Assembly (NCBI GenBank): GCA_018343915.1
Contig: JABRWF010000004.1
Location: 620,001-684,000, forward strand
Direction of reading: 5' to 3'
DNA length: 64,000 nucleotides
Source: Agroathelia rolfsii
Lineage: Eukaryota > Basidiomycota > Agaricomycetes > Amylocorticiales > Amylocorticiaceae
Of the stretch, positions 35,598-46,940 are shown in pieces. The notes below the pieces were generated by a model that saw only the letters and a program-made list of their open reading frames with translations, had not been told where the DNA came from and did no database searches. Every line of letters starts with the position of its first letter. The stretch's first letter is position 1. Position numbers and translations under genes: made by a program.

Positions 35598-36085
35598 CAT
35601 ATTCTATTGGGAGCACCGGTAATGATTGAAATTGATTGGAGAAGCTTTGGAGTCCCATTGTAAAATATATGCGTTCATGTACTTTTGAACATGTTGGCTG
35701 GTGCGAAAAAATGCCGCCGATGTTTTTTATTATCGTTGGATGACATTCATGATATTGCTTGGTATCTCTGGCGATTGCGCAGCGACATGAAGGAAACGTA
35801 GATATTATGGAAATATGTACTATTAGCTTCTCAAACACGTATTCCGCCATCACACTCCACCATGACAACGTCCCACATCCTTAGGCTAGTATCCTACATT
35901 GTGCTCTAACGCATACTCGTGGCACTATCAGGGTGTAACGGCGCAGCGTTACTCGTCACAGCCCCGCCGCGTCTTAATCCAGCGGGCATCGTCACTAATT
36001 TCATATTCTCTTCTGCTTGGTTATGATTGGTTGCATTTCTTGTTAGAATAGGTAATCCATGCCTCGATAGGAGTGACGAGGTCAC

Positions 36086-36104
36086 GGTCACGCATAGCGT
36101 GACC
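36086..36104. repeat. Perfect hairpin, 8-base arms
   Basis: GGTCACGC-ata-GCGTGACC, a perfect inverted repeat with a 3-base loop, directly before the AT-rich inverted-end segment. Confidence 0.8.
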
Positions 36105-36112
36105 ATGGTTTA

Positions 36113-36875
36113 TGTAGCTACGGATTTTTGTAATATATCCACGGCTGTTGTGGACAAAATACAATTTCTTTTTCAATATATATATATATATATATGTATA
36201 TTTCTGTATATTTTCATATATCAAGGCACAACCTCGGCGTAGACTAATTAATGTGATGGTCCGGCTTGGCTTAGAGCCACCGGTTCGGCCCAACCTAGGC
36301 ATGTGCTGTTACTTGTAACACGTGACACACAAATAGCTCACAGCGAGTCACACATTCAAGTCATATGTAGCAACAATATTTTCAATATAGAAGGCATAGT
36401 GTGTTGATGTAAATAAATTTGACAGATTAGTAGTCTAGTAGACCTGTAAGCCTGAGCCTACCCAAGCTTGCCCAATTTTGACCTCAACCTACGAGACATA
36501 GCACCCAGGCCTAGGTCCAGCCAGCTTGCCATAAGGATGCATTTCGGACGAATTAGTTCGGCTGAACCTAGTTTGCCAAAATCGAATCTAACACTTGATT
36601 GGGCTATTAGCCGAGTTGATGGAGACATTGTACCAGTATATAGGAATATACATATATTTCTATATACAGCCTCTAAATCGTGCTTGACTGGTATACAGAA
36701 ATATACAGAAATATATAGAAATATAAAGGAATATACAAAAACATACAGAAATACATATACCGTATACAGGAATATACAGCATATATGTAAATATACATAT
36801 ATATACATATATTAGCAACATGATATGAGGTTTTGTCCACTTTGGACGAAGATAGTAATAGCTACTTCATTCGTT
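36113..36875. mobile_element. Candidate MITE-like element with imperfect inverted ends
   Basis: The left end (tagcta..., gtggacaaaa, then a ta-rich run ending tatgtatattt) reappears in reverse complement at the right end (36770-36875: ta-rich run, ttttgtccac, ...tagcta). The inside is non-coding and contains the minisatellite at 36640-36820. No transposase and no certain target-site duplication, so this is a candidate only. Confidence 0.4.
36640..36820. repeat. Degenerate 10-base minisatellite
   Basis: Units close to gaaatataca / ggaatataca repeated with drift over about 180 bases; the strand is open by chance because the unit lacks stops in one phase. Confidence 0.75.
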
Positions 36876-37150
36876 TGTCCGCGTACCGCGCCCAAGTACA
36901 ACAACAAGCGAAATAATATCTTGCTTTGATTTTATGACTGGCCGGCTCGCTTTTATCACATTTCTTATCTGTTGCATGTGGACGATGGGCTTGGGAGGAA
37001 ATTGCATTTCGTATAAATACTAGACTACTATGTATGTGTTACGGCAGTGTTTTTGGAATCCTAACTTGTGTCTACTATCTTCGTGTTCGATCTCGTGACT
37101 AGTCACACAGGGGTTCTTGCAGCACTATATAGCACTAGTATATATATATC
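36850..37150 (+). repeat. Dispersed degenerate repeat, copy 2
   Basis: Ordered sequence blocks shared with 17850-18270 (see that entry). It partly overlaps the right end of the inverted-end segment. Confidence 0.45.
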
Positions 37151-38284
37151 TTCTCTGCGAGACTTTTGGATGCTGGAACTCTCACTCCAGCACATGATCT
37201 CATGACACGGTCACAGTGTCGTTTACGCTAACCTGAAGTCTGTATGGAATAGAGTGAAAATGTAGGGTGACAGCCATCGTCGTGGCAAACTTGATATTTT
37301 TGCTTGGCTTGGTCATAGTACCCAGGGATATCTTAGTATTGGAGCTGCTTTTGTGATCCGTAATGGAATTATCATACACGCACGTCGTAGGTACTAGTAC
37401 ATGATCCGAATGTCAGCGGCGCCGCCACTCGTGTCGTAAACCATCAAAAAGCTGATACCTCCCGCTCTCGGAACAATATCTGTTATGTAAGATATTAATT
37501 CTGAGGATCTCCTTTACATTGGGTCTACGAACAGATACCAGCACAACCAAAATGTTCCTAAGTGAGATTCCTGAGTATACATACTAGTACCCTAACCCAC
37601 TGTCAAGAAAGACTGTACGCAGATCAGTAACGAAGACGTATTTTCCCCCAAATTGTGCTCAGAAGTCCAAGAAGTTTGAAATTAGCTATGATATTCCACG
37701 ATCTAACCACTACAGCTGGGAACGATAGCCGTACTATTCGGCAACCAAACAAAGATGAATACAGTCTACATTGGTCATGGTGGCTGTCTACATGCTACAT
37801 CATTATACATGTAGCTTCTTATAATTATTGCGTCATGATGATCGCTGATCCGAGTCGACGAACCTGTTTGTTCGTAGTTTTTCTTACCCCTTCCATTGGC
37901 AGAGTCTAACTGCCAGAAGGCCGCTTTCAATTGCAGTGTTCGCTGATGGGCCAAGCCTTATATTGACATTTCAATTATAGCAGCACCAGCGTCTCCTTCG
38001 CCGAATGGCGTTAGAATTCATATCGGATAGGCGATGGAGCAATAGGACTACACATGACTGGGACAATCACTCCCTCATCATTGAATCGTTGACGGGAGGC
38101 CACCTATACCCAGCTTCATCAGCGTCTGGAACAAAATCTACGGTTATTATTCCCTCGACACGGAATGTAGAAGTCACCACTTTAATGCGTCATGGGAGGC
38201 TTTTGATTCCACAGATGGCAGAATATTTAATCTCTGCACCCATGAGCCCAACCATTCAACAGTTCTTGTTACAGAATACCCCAA

Positions 38285-40294
38285 ATGTCTTTCCAATCTG
38301 TTCTCGTCGATTCCATCCACCAGGACATCTATGCCTACCATGGTCGCCGGCTGTTGGATCGCTTTATAGCTGAAGACAGCTCTCGCAGGGGTGGGAGTGG
38401 AACCAATATCCCAGCTCCTCCCATTGCGCTTCCTCCGCCGGGATCTGAAACACAGGCACCCCGACCCGCTACCGCTGCCGCCGATGAGCAGAAACTTATA
38501 GGCATCCTTGGCGCAGGTAAGCTACTTCTCTCATGGCAAAAGGTATATATGCTGCACTTTTGTTGGATTACCTTGGCATCCCCTTCAAGGTCATCGAGGC
38601 TCGCGATCGTGTCGGCGGCCGCATGTACACGCATACATTCTCAGATTCCACGGGTGCACCATATAACTACTACGACGTTGGTGCTATGCGTTTTCCAAAG
38701 ATTGAGGCCATGTGGCGCCTGTGGAAGCTTTTCGAGCACACAGAGCTCGGGCTCAAGGAAAAGCTGCAGAAGTACTATTTCGAAGATCGAGATGGGAACT
38801 CGCTTCTTTCCTTCAATGGTGTTACCCTGAAGAGGAGCCAAGTCCCCGCTGGCGATGCCTTCAACGCTACGAGCTTGATCCAAGATACGGATGCCACCGC
38901 ACGGAGCGCCTACATTAAAGCAGGCGCCGAGAAAGTTATGAACGATGTCATCAGACCGTTTGCCAAGGGCCTCGTAAATGATCTGGAGCACGATCGTCAT
39001 GATGGATGGGATGAAATGATGAAATATGACCATTACAGTGTTCGATCTTACATGAGCATTACTTATCGTCCAAGAGCCAAGCTTGTACAGGAGTTCGGCC
39101 TCCCAAAAAAGCCTATCCCGACCGATGTGATAAGTTGGTACGAAACAATGGTCAGCTCGACAGGCATGTTCGACAGGTCCTTGACCGAGTATGTGCTTGA
39201 GGAGATTTCCTTTGGCTGGCAAGATGATGATAAACCCAAGAAGCCTACCGAGTGGTCCTGTGTGGTGTATGTCATTCTCTCTTGGTTTTGGTTAAAAGGT
39301 CTGACGACAGTACTATATGGGGGCTAACGGAGGTGCAAATCAGATCGCCAACAGCATGTATCAGTACCTTAAAGGAAAACATCCCAATGCATTCAGCTTC
39401 AAGAAACGCGTCACACGTATTCGAGTCAAGTCTAATGCACGAGAGGAGGATGTATCTGTAACAGTCAACAACAATGAAGAAATGCGCTTCACCCATGTCA
39501 TCTCAACAATTCCGCTCCCCGTCCTTCGAACGATCGACCTCACCTATGCCCATTTGAGCCCTATGCAGTCGAGCGCTCTCCGCCAACTCACCTATATGCC
39601 TGCCGCCAAGATCTGAATGCAGTTCCTTACTGCCTGGTGGACGAATGGCGTTGATAAAAACGGTCGTCATCTTGGTATCGTCGGCGGACAGAGTTATACG
39701 GACAGTCCGCTCCGTACTATCATTTATCCCTCGTTCGGAGACGTTGAGAGGGGCCAGACTACGACGCTTATCGTTGGACCGACGACGCGGAGCGGTTTTC
39801 AGCTTTGATAGCACACGACCAAGAGACACTTACGAACTTGACATTGAGGGAACTTGCGAGGATTCATAATGTCGAAGCGGAATATCTCCGTAATCAGCTG
39901 ATTGGGGTATTCCCCTGGGATTGGTCCCAAGATATTAATGCCATGGGTTTGTTCATCCAGTCCGTTTTGAGATGATCCTTATTGATAGATAATCTCTCAA
40001 GGTGCTTTTGCGCAATTTGGGCCAGGTAAATTCAAGGATTTGTACAAGAGTATAATTCTGCCAGCCGGAAACGAGAGAATATTCTTTGCAAGTGAAGCCC
40101 TTAGCCTGAGGCATGGATGGGTTGAGGGTGCATTAGACAGCGCATGGATTGCGGTAGCCAACTTCTGCTGGAGGAACCAGTTGACTATAGACAACTTCAT
40201 CAAAGAATGGGGAATCAATGGGGAATGTGCTCCTCCTCCGCAGTTTCCGGGGTCCGGTCGTCATAGGAGCTTCCCAGCCGGGAAAACAAACTGA
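38285..40294 (+). pseudogene. L-amino-acid oxidase pseudogene
   Basis: Relic of an FAD-dependent L-amino-acid oxidase (amine oxidase superfamily; oxidative deamination giving keto acid, ammonia and peroxide). Recognisable parts: EQKLIGILGAG start of the FAD fold, VIEARDRVGGRMYTH, NYYDVGAMRFPK, RDG..LLSFNG, a PAAKI..MQFLTAWWT block, and the C-terminal FAD-contacting ERIFFASEALSLRHGWVEGA with LDSAWIA. Three lesions: the GxGxxG turn is interrupted near 38516-38545 by what looks like a truncated intron with no acceptor; an in-frame TGA at 39614-39616 stands where the family has Gly (a GGA to TGA change would do this); and a small deletion near 39773 shifts the frame, with a stop at 39806. After the shift the old frame is open again to an intron near 39950 and to 40294. 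Conserved residues are otherwise well kept, so loss looks recent. Confidence 0.82.
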
Positions 40295-41117
40295 AGGTGG
40301 GGCTCCAGGGCAAGAAGTCGACGTGGGCCACATCCTGCGGAACAGTCTGCTTTTCAAATATCTTGCTGCTAATTCTCAATAAATCTAATTCCTAGCTGTC
40401 TTTTTGCTCCCATGAATAATGTATAAAGAAGCTGTAGTGAACCAAAGAATATGTACTATTGTTCTAGCTCAATCAATCATGATTAGTATACCAGATTCCG
40501 AGCAAGTCTTCCACATGAGGCCTTAGGCATTACTTTAAGCAACGGGAGGGCTAAGCGAAGAACAGCACAGTTATGTGATTGCTGCGGTGTATTAGTTTGG
40601 ATGTTGCGCCCTTCAACATGCTTTGATTCGCCGTAAAGGAAAGTTACGTAGAGTAACTAGAGTTTGTATTGGCAAATACAAAGTGTAATTTGACCAGATT
40701 ATCAGGAGTGCCCTATTAATATGCCAGGAGAATTGGTCGACTAAGATAAAATTATCATTGACAGAGGTGGGAAATCTAGCAGGCTGCAGCAAGAATATTT
40801 TCATTACTAGCAGACAAGTGAGACAACCTGGCCACGAATTCGGATCTCGTACTTATGCAGTTCATACCACGTGACTGGTAGTCAATGACGTCGGATTTGC
40901 CTTATATATACACATGAGAATAGTCGATCACATGTATTAATGCCTACCTAAGGAGGTTATAGGGAGGCTAGACTTAGCGACATCATCATTGTCGTGACCG
41001 TCAACGCGGATGCACAAATGACGTCGCTGGCACAACATGCATGTTCCATGACTAATAAATAAAACCAGTATCGACATACCCTGATGTCAGCGTATACCAA
41101 CATCGCCCCTCAATATT
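40295..41117. other. Intergenic with TATA-like site
   Basis: About 820 bases. TATATATA near 40905 lies too far from the next start (210 bases) to be sure of a role. Nothing else recognised. Confidence 0.45.
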
Positions 41118-42343
41118 GTGCCCAATCCCCAATCTGCCATGTCGGACTCTGATTCAACTTCAAACACCCGCTTGCGCTCGAAAGTTCAAGACAACACTGC
41201 ATATGTAAAAGCTGTGGCTGAGGATGCCGTAGAGTCATACGGTTGGATGTACCCCATTAAAGGCGTTTTCTATTTTCTTGATCACAAAGACCTATGGAAG
41301 CCATTTGGGAAGATCATCCTGCCTAGCATGCTCATCTCTCTGGTGCGTCCGCTCACATAACAGACGCCAAAAGCTACTTATCGACCCGTCTTTCGATTTG
41401 ACAGGCCGTTTTAGTTTTTATGTTTGCGTTTACATACTTCCCCCAAGCGGCGGTCATGTCAATTGTTCAGTTTGGACCTCTGGGCTTCGTATCTGCTGTT
41501 CCCCTCGTTGTATCCGAGTCTACTTTTGTATGTTTCCCATCTGAAGTCACGCAATATCAGCATACAATGGCTTACAGCTCTGGTCACTAGATTATCAACA
41601 TTATCCTACGCACTTTTATTATTTCCGAGCGTGTCACCGAAGTATTTGACCAAGTGCTCATTAACGAGGGACAAGCCCAACTTGTCTCAAAAGGACGGGA
41701 GATTCAGCAAGCAAATGGCGCTCAGAAAATTGGGAAGACATTATCCGCACCACTTGCTAGGCTATCCCCCAGAGCGTGCGTATTTTTTTTTTTTTTACTG
41801 GTTTACAACTGAAAGGATTCCTGAAATAATAAAAATTCGAACAGGCTTCTATATTATATTATGACCTTGCCACTTCAGTTCATCCCAGTGTAAGTATGTC
41901 AAGCCGTTGGGTATGATATAGGCTCACGCATCTGATAGTGCTGGAACGGCTATCTTCTTTGTCTTGAATGGAGCTAAGACTGGTCCAAGCATGAGTGGTG
42001 CGTGCTGCGTTACCAGATAGAATTAGGCGAACAATTTCCTGATGAAACTCGAACTACTCTCAGAACGATACTTTCAGCTCAAAGGATATACACCTGACCG
42101 GAAGAAAAAGTTCATTCACGATCATCGTGGTGCTTACGCGTGAGCTTTAATTTACTGTTCGTGGTTTTATTGACAAGCTATGGCTAATTACTGTCCCTTA
42201 GTGGTATGGGCGTTGTATGCTTGCTACTCAATACTATTCCCTTTGCTGGTGTACTCTTTTCATTCACAAATGCCGTTGGTGCAGCGCTGTTCAGCGCCAA
42301 GGTGGAGAGAGGGCAGAGCCCCAGTAGTATCAAGGACGAATAA
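41118..42343 (+). CDS. Rrt8/Lds-like multi-pass membrane protein
   Basis: Exons 41118-41342, 41405-41527, 41591-41775, 41845-41889, 41939-41997, 42064-42139 and 42202-42343 give 284 residues. The pattern YPIKGVFYFLDHKDLWKPF, four to five hydrophobic stretches (around ILPSMLISLAVLVFMFAFTY, GFVSAVPLVVSESTFIINII, FIPVAGTAIFFVLNGA, MGVVCLLLNTIPFAGVLFSF) and the ERYFQLKGY segment fit the fungal Rrt8/Lds1/Lds2 (EI24-like) family. In yeast these proteins are tied to lipid droplets and outer spore wall assembly. In mushrooms the family is widespread but its role is not established. A start at 41139 (second Met) is also possible. Confidence 0.78.
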
Positions 42344-42740
42344 ACAAGATGCACTCAACGTCCAAATCTGTAATGGCAGAGAATTACCAAGTCTTAGTTT
42401 CTCGTATGTTTAATATTCTAGTTTAATCAATCGATTCGTTGTACTGTGTTGAAAAGAATATTTTTTGTATTTTGATTTCAATTTTTTAGTAAACATAAGT
42501 ATTACATATGACGTAAGTATGCATGACACTATCTCGAATATTGCATGCTATACCCATAGAAATTTCTCAAGCAGACAGCCTACACGATACTCGAACGGTT
42601 CAACCGTTAGTTGTGTATTTATTTGGAATTTCTGACTTGCAGTGAAGAACGGCTCTTGGCTTTACTCGAATATTGAAATGAATGCTTAATTCCTGGTAAC
42701 AGCACAGCTTGTCACTGGTCGTGCATACACTGTTGCGCAC
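42344..42740. other. Convergent 3' region
   Basis: About 400 AT-rich bases between the Rrt8-like gene and tetraspan gene A. No feature seen. Confidence 0.5.
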
Positions 42741-43715
42741 TCAGGCCTTGGAAATTGTTGAACCACTGACGATTGTTGAATCGCTCATGATGCTGGCTGT
42801 GTCGGACATGCCACGTTCAACGTCCAAGCGCTGGTCTCTCTGTTTCTTCATCCTATTGTAGTGTGCAACAGCGAAGCACATCAGGGCGATGCCGAAGTAA
42901 ATTGCAACCGCACCGACACCAATGATGATGTTGATCTTTTCTGTTCTGTAGTTATTTTGGCAATATTTTGCCACAGTCTCGGGAGTTCCGTCCGGATTCA
43001 AAGTCTGTACAGATTGTCATCAATAAATAATCAGATGAAGGAGGGAAGCAACAAAAACATACGTTCTTAACCACAGAATCATTGGCTCCTGAAAGGCAGG
43101 CGGACATGATATCTTCTTTGTTTTGAATGTGGAAGAATATATGGAAAATACCCGCCGTTAATAGCATGATGGCATTGAGTGCATCAGCAACAACAAGGAC
43201 AATTGCACCGATGACCTTCACGGTATTGGACTCAGGCCGAATAAGGATGAAATAAAGACTAAGAACACCAGTGATTCCTCCACCGATGATGTATATCAGA
43301 GTCAGCATGTTCCCTACGCTTGCAAGATTGGGATAGTTCTGAGTATATGTTGTGACATCTTTAAGAGTGTACCACTGAAATGAAAGTCGATGGATTAGAC
43401 CGAGATAATAATAAAAAGATGAAGAGAAGACCTGATACTTACAGACAACACAATGGTTAAAACAGCTCCAAATAGGTTAACTAGATAGGCAATTGTTCGT
43501 TATCAGAATTTAGATGAATTGTAGACTTAGGTGATGCTTACCCATAAAGATAGTTCCACGCCCATCATTTGTATTAGTGACATCTGAGTTTGCATTTTTG
43601 TTAGTTTCCGCTGAATTGAAATTTGTTTTTGCAAAGGCTCACAATTGTATATTTGTTTAAAGGTCGAAGAGGATCCAGACTCAGATCCCGATTGGCTCTG
43701 TGTTTCGGTAGACAT
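42741..43715 (-). CDS. Uncharacterised four-helix membrane protein A
   Basis: I do not recognise the family. Exons 43715-43643, 43583-43542, 43480-43443, 43374-43063 and 43004-42741 give 242 residues. Four predicted membrane helices: IFMVNLFGAVLTIVLSWYTL; MLTLIYIIGGGITGVLSLYF; VIGAIVLVVADALNAIMLL; and INIIIGVGAVAIYFGIALMC. A polar loop with two cysteines lies between helices 3 and 4 (MSACLSGANDS ... KYCQNNY). The N terminus is Ser/Gln-rich. The C-terminal tail is basic then Ser-rich (DTASIMSDSTIVSGS), so both ends are probably cytosolic. It is a paralogue of the gene at 45295-46276 with the same exon pattern. The layout resembles MARVEL/tetraspan-type proteins, but no signature supports naming it so. 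Confidence 0.75.
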
Positions 43716-43897
43716 CTTGGCAGTGATAAAGGGTTGACAAGGGAAATAAAGTATGAGAAGTAGTTGAGCCTTAAGCAATAGTAATGATTCAAAGTGGATG
43801 GCAAGTCAGCGGTAAAGCAAGAAGTCGAAAGTGAGAAGCAAGGAGAAAGTGAATAGGACGAAGCTGATGATGAAGCTAAGTCGAATATTCGCCGACT

Positions 43898-43903
43898 TTT
43901 ATA
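43898..43903 (-). promoter_or_regulatory. TATA box of tetraspan gene A
   Basis: TATAAA on the minus strand inside gatataaaag, 183 bases before the ATG. Gene B has gatataaaa at a similar place. Confidence 0.5.
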
Positions 43904-44008
43904 TCTTTTCTCCTCAAAGATTTAGGAGGAATCAAGGGGTAGCTCTCTCCTAAGAGCTCCTATTTGCTACTTCCCCTAGTAAGCTCCTTAACGATCGGCT
44001 TGAGAGTT

Positions 44009-44131
44009 CCCCTAAAGGTGCACTTTGTGCAGTGGTATCATGCCTCCTTTCTAGCCCCTTAGACGCCCCCCTAAGGGTCTCCTTTGTGCAATCGTGCCTC
44101 CTTTCCGAGTCTAGCCCTTGGACGCTCCCCA
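44009..44131. repeat. Imperfect tandem repeat, two 60-base units
   Basis: Both units run cccctaa(a/g)ggt, ctttgtgca, tgcctcctttc, ctagcccctta or ctagcccttg, gacgc(c/t)cccc. The unit spans the CCCCTA motif cluster upstream of tetraspan gene A. Confidence 0.7.
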
Positions 44132-45294
44132 AAAGTCCTCCCAAACCCCAGCACTAAAACTCCTATTAGTGAGCTCAGGTTATTAGATCTTTGAGCCTTC
44201 CTGACTTGATACTAAATTTCAGACGAGGTGGTATCCGAGTCGGAAGCTTCGTAAAAGAAGTTGCAATTGCGCCAATTGCGCTGGACTATATCTCGGACTC
44301 AGAGCCTGATGTGAGTATTAAAGGTGTATGAGGCCGGTGTGACGCGTAACGCGATGTGATCGACGAGAGACTGGAGTGTTGGACAATAAGATCAAGCAGA
44401 GAAATAAAACATAAGACACTATAGATTGTAGTACATGTAGATCGTTCTTATATACATGTAAAATATTGAATAATCGTAGCAATTTTCTCTCGTAAAATGG
44501 CCATGACAATAGGTAAAGAGAGGAAGAGAAAACGTACAGTAGAAACACGAAGAGATAGGAAAACTCGTACATACGGTAGAGGAACAAATAAGAAAAGCTG
44601 CCTATAACAGGCGTTCGTTACATTCGTGACACGTCATGATAAGATCGTGATTTCAACAGTGAGAATTTAGGTTCCGTTTGTTCCTTGCTGTCGAGCTAAA
44701 GCAAGGAATGTACCTTTCATTTCTTACCGTTTGTGCACATTGATATTGGCCATACGTATAAATACATGTACTTGCTAGCTACTAGTATGATACAACATGC
44801 ATTTCAAGCTGTTAGCAGTTTACCCCCCCCCCCCCTTCAATTTCTGATAGCTGAGATTGCAATTTCAACGACTTGAACTGAGGACTTTAGATAATACAGA
44901 GGCTCGATGTTTGGATCATCGAAGAGGTGTTGGAAATAACAGCATAGCGATGAGGAGGGGCGAGAACGTCGCGGTGTATGACACTGTTCCTTTGGTTGCC
45001 CCACAAATCCTCTTGACGGAGATGACACGATCGCATGCCAAGGAATAATGCAGCAATGTTATTTTCCGATGAAATCCACTACCGGCGTGATCTTTAGTTT
45101 CTTTTTGGTCAGATGCTTTATTGCGCGCCAGTGTGTCCGTTCATCAAAATGTGAGACGATTAGATCTGCATCTGCATTGAACAATATGATTCTGGAAGAA
45201 ATATTTCATTATATTCTTACAAATCCCACATATACACTGGTACCGTATTTATCTATAGGCGGGTTTACTGAACTATGGCTTCAACGTAAGGTTC

Positions 45295-46276
45295 TCAGTG
45301 CTTCTCAATGTTTAGGGTCTCAAATGTGGTAAATCGTTCACGACGCCGCCGCGGAGCAGGAGTAATGTTTTCTCTACACATATCCTGCTCCCGTTGCTCA
45401 CTCATGAGCCGTCTATAATAGGATACAGTGACCAACGTGATAGCGATAGCAAAATAGAGCACAACGATAGCAAGACCAATGGCGATAGTGGTTGTTTCGG
45501 ACAAAAAGACGTGTTGGCAGTAATCCGGAACTGATTCTGAAGTGCCATTTGTGGGATTCTGGATATCGAAATAGGCGCGAGAAAGGAGTTTTAAGTATTG
45601 CGATGATGGGAGAAGGGAGAAAAAAAAGACTCACATCCTCCTGCAGGGAGCTATCGATTCCTCTAATGCAAGCGGAGATCATTTGTGCTTTGTGTCTCAG
45701 ATGGTATACAATGTGTACGATTCCGGTTACAAGTAGCAAGCAGGTGTTGAGCGTGCTAGATGTAATTAGAGAGATGGCTGCGATGACCTTCCAACGGTCG
45801 GAGCGTACAAGACAGAGCCAGATGTTTAAGAGCCCTGCGATTCCTCCGACAGTACAATACAGACCACCGAGGATATTGCCCATGCTGGCCAGTTCAGGAT
45901 ATTCACTAGTATATTGAGAGAGGTCGCTGAGGGTCAAGCACTGTTATGAAACGTTAACAACCGGAGACTTATTCAAGTCGTGGACTAGGAGAAACTTACG
46001 GCTAAAGCAATAGCTAAGGCAGCACCAAGCCAGCTAACTAAAAATGGTGGGACACATTGGTTTCAATAATCAATGAAGATTTGGGGTGGCAGCTCTAATC
46101 AGAAAGAGCGTTACCTAGAAAAATGCGCCAGCGACCATGTTCGGACTTAGTGAGATCTATAACCCAAGCAAACATCAGTATTAAAAGCAACCAAATGTCT
46201 ATGCAGTGAACTTACATTTCCGTAGCTTACTGAAAGTAATACCGGAATCATCTGAAGAGCTGATGGTTTGTGACAT
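45295..46276 (-). CDS. Uncharacterised four-helix membrane protein B
   Basis: Paralogue of the 42741-43715 gene, 236 residues. Exons 46276-46216, 42- and 38-base exons 2 and 3 (about 46157-46116 and 46036-45999), 45940-45635 and 45558-45295. Exon lengths against gene A are 61/73, 42/42, 38/38, 306/312 and 264/264. Shared features: SQYTSEYPELASMGNIL against TQNYPNLASVGNML, the STLNTCLLLVTGIVHIVYH helix, MISACIRGIDSS loop and PDYCQHVF before helix 4 (TIAIGLAIVVLYFAIAI). The tail is basic (RRRRERFTTFE) instead of Ser-rich. Function unknown; family not recognised. Confidence 0.75.
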
Positions 46277-46940
46277 GTTGGCTAAGTAGCGCCGTTTGTA
46301 TATGCAGTGTTCTGGGACTAGTAGTGATCAATGAGGCAAGGGGGTTTCCTTCGAAGGGGGGACAGATAGCTGAAGAACCAGCTTGGCAAAAATGATTGAT
46401 TTTATATCCTTCTATACCTTAGGGGTTTTCGTACTCCTTTCTTCCAGCCTCCTAATATCTCCCCTAATTATATCTATGCTAGTCACGATGGCTAGCCCAG
46501 CATACTCCTATCGGTGTTAGGGGTTTACCAGCACTCAACACCTCTTGCAACAACATCTACCCCTAATTTTTTGGGACCCGGTCAGTCCCAAGTGTGAGTT
46601 CAGTGGTTATAGGGCAATAATTAAACTTGAAAGGTCGATATATGCGCATTTTTATTTAGTGCATCGCGGACGGCAGTGGTGCACAATAGATACTGCCCAA
46701 GTATGCTGAAGAAAAGAGAGGCCTACTAAGTTCGTGGTTGATGACGCAGAATGCGCATTAATGTTGTTGGTCCGCGAGTATGTATTCCGCAATCAGAAAT
46801 TCAAACGGGCTGAATCAGAGATAGTTTCCTTGATACTATCGATACCACGACTTACGATTGAGATTATATTACATTTGAAGAACTACTTTATAATCACCTA
46901 CATGAACAATTTTTTTTTATAAAGCTAAGACCAAAATCAG
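46277..46940. other. Promoter of tetraspan gene B and intergenic
   Basis: Contains a minus-strand TATA-like site (46401-46406) 125 bases before the ATG and four CCCCTAA/TTAGGGG motifs (46421, 46461, 46519 and 46560). A frame at 46734-46922 has no likeness to any family. Confidence 0.55.

Larger units (their letters stand above)
35598..38284. other. Repeat-rich intergenic region
   Basis: About 2.7 kb without a gene. It holds a perfect short hairpin (36086-36104), an AT-rich segment with imperfect inverted ends and a 10-base minisatellite (about 36113-36875), and a second copy of a dispersed repeat (36850-37150). A plus-strand frame at 38005-38373 shows no family likeness. Confidence 0.6.
43716..45294. 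other. Region between the tetraspan genes
   Basis: Promoter of gene A, then 1.1 kb with no gene. Contains a TATA-like site on the minus strand (43898-43903), a cluster of CCCCTA motifs, an imperfect 60-base tandem repeat (44009-44131) and a C13 run near 44822. Confidence 0.55.

Noticed and set aside
36468..36815. Open frames on both strands (about 115 codons)
   Set aside because: They arise from the 10-base minisatellite; sequence is Tyr/Ile-rich repeat without a domain.
38005..38373. 122-codon frame ahead of the oxidase pseudogene
   Set aside because: No likeness to any family, and it overlaps the true N-terminal exon in another frame.
42480..46900. Possible biosynthetic cluster linking P450s, oxidase, lipase and membrane proteins
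   Set aside because: No backbone synthase, transporter or regulator of secondary metabolism is present, and the P450s lie 30 kb away among unrelated genes.
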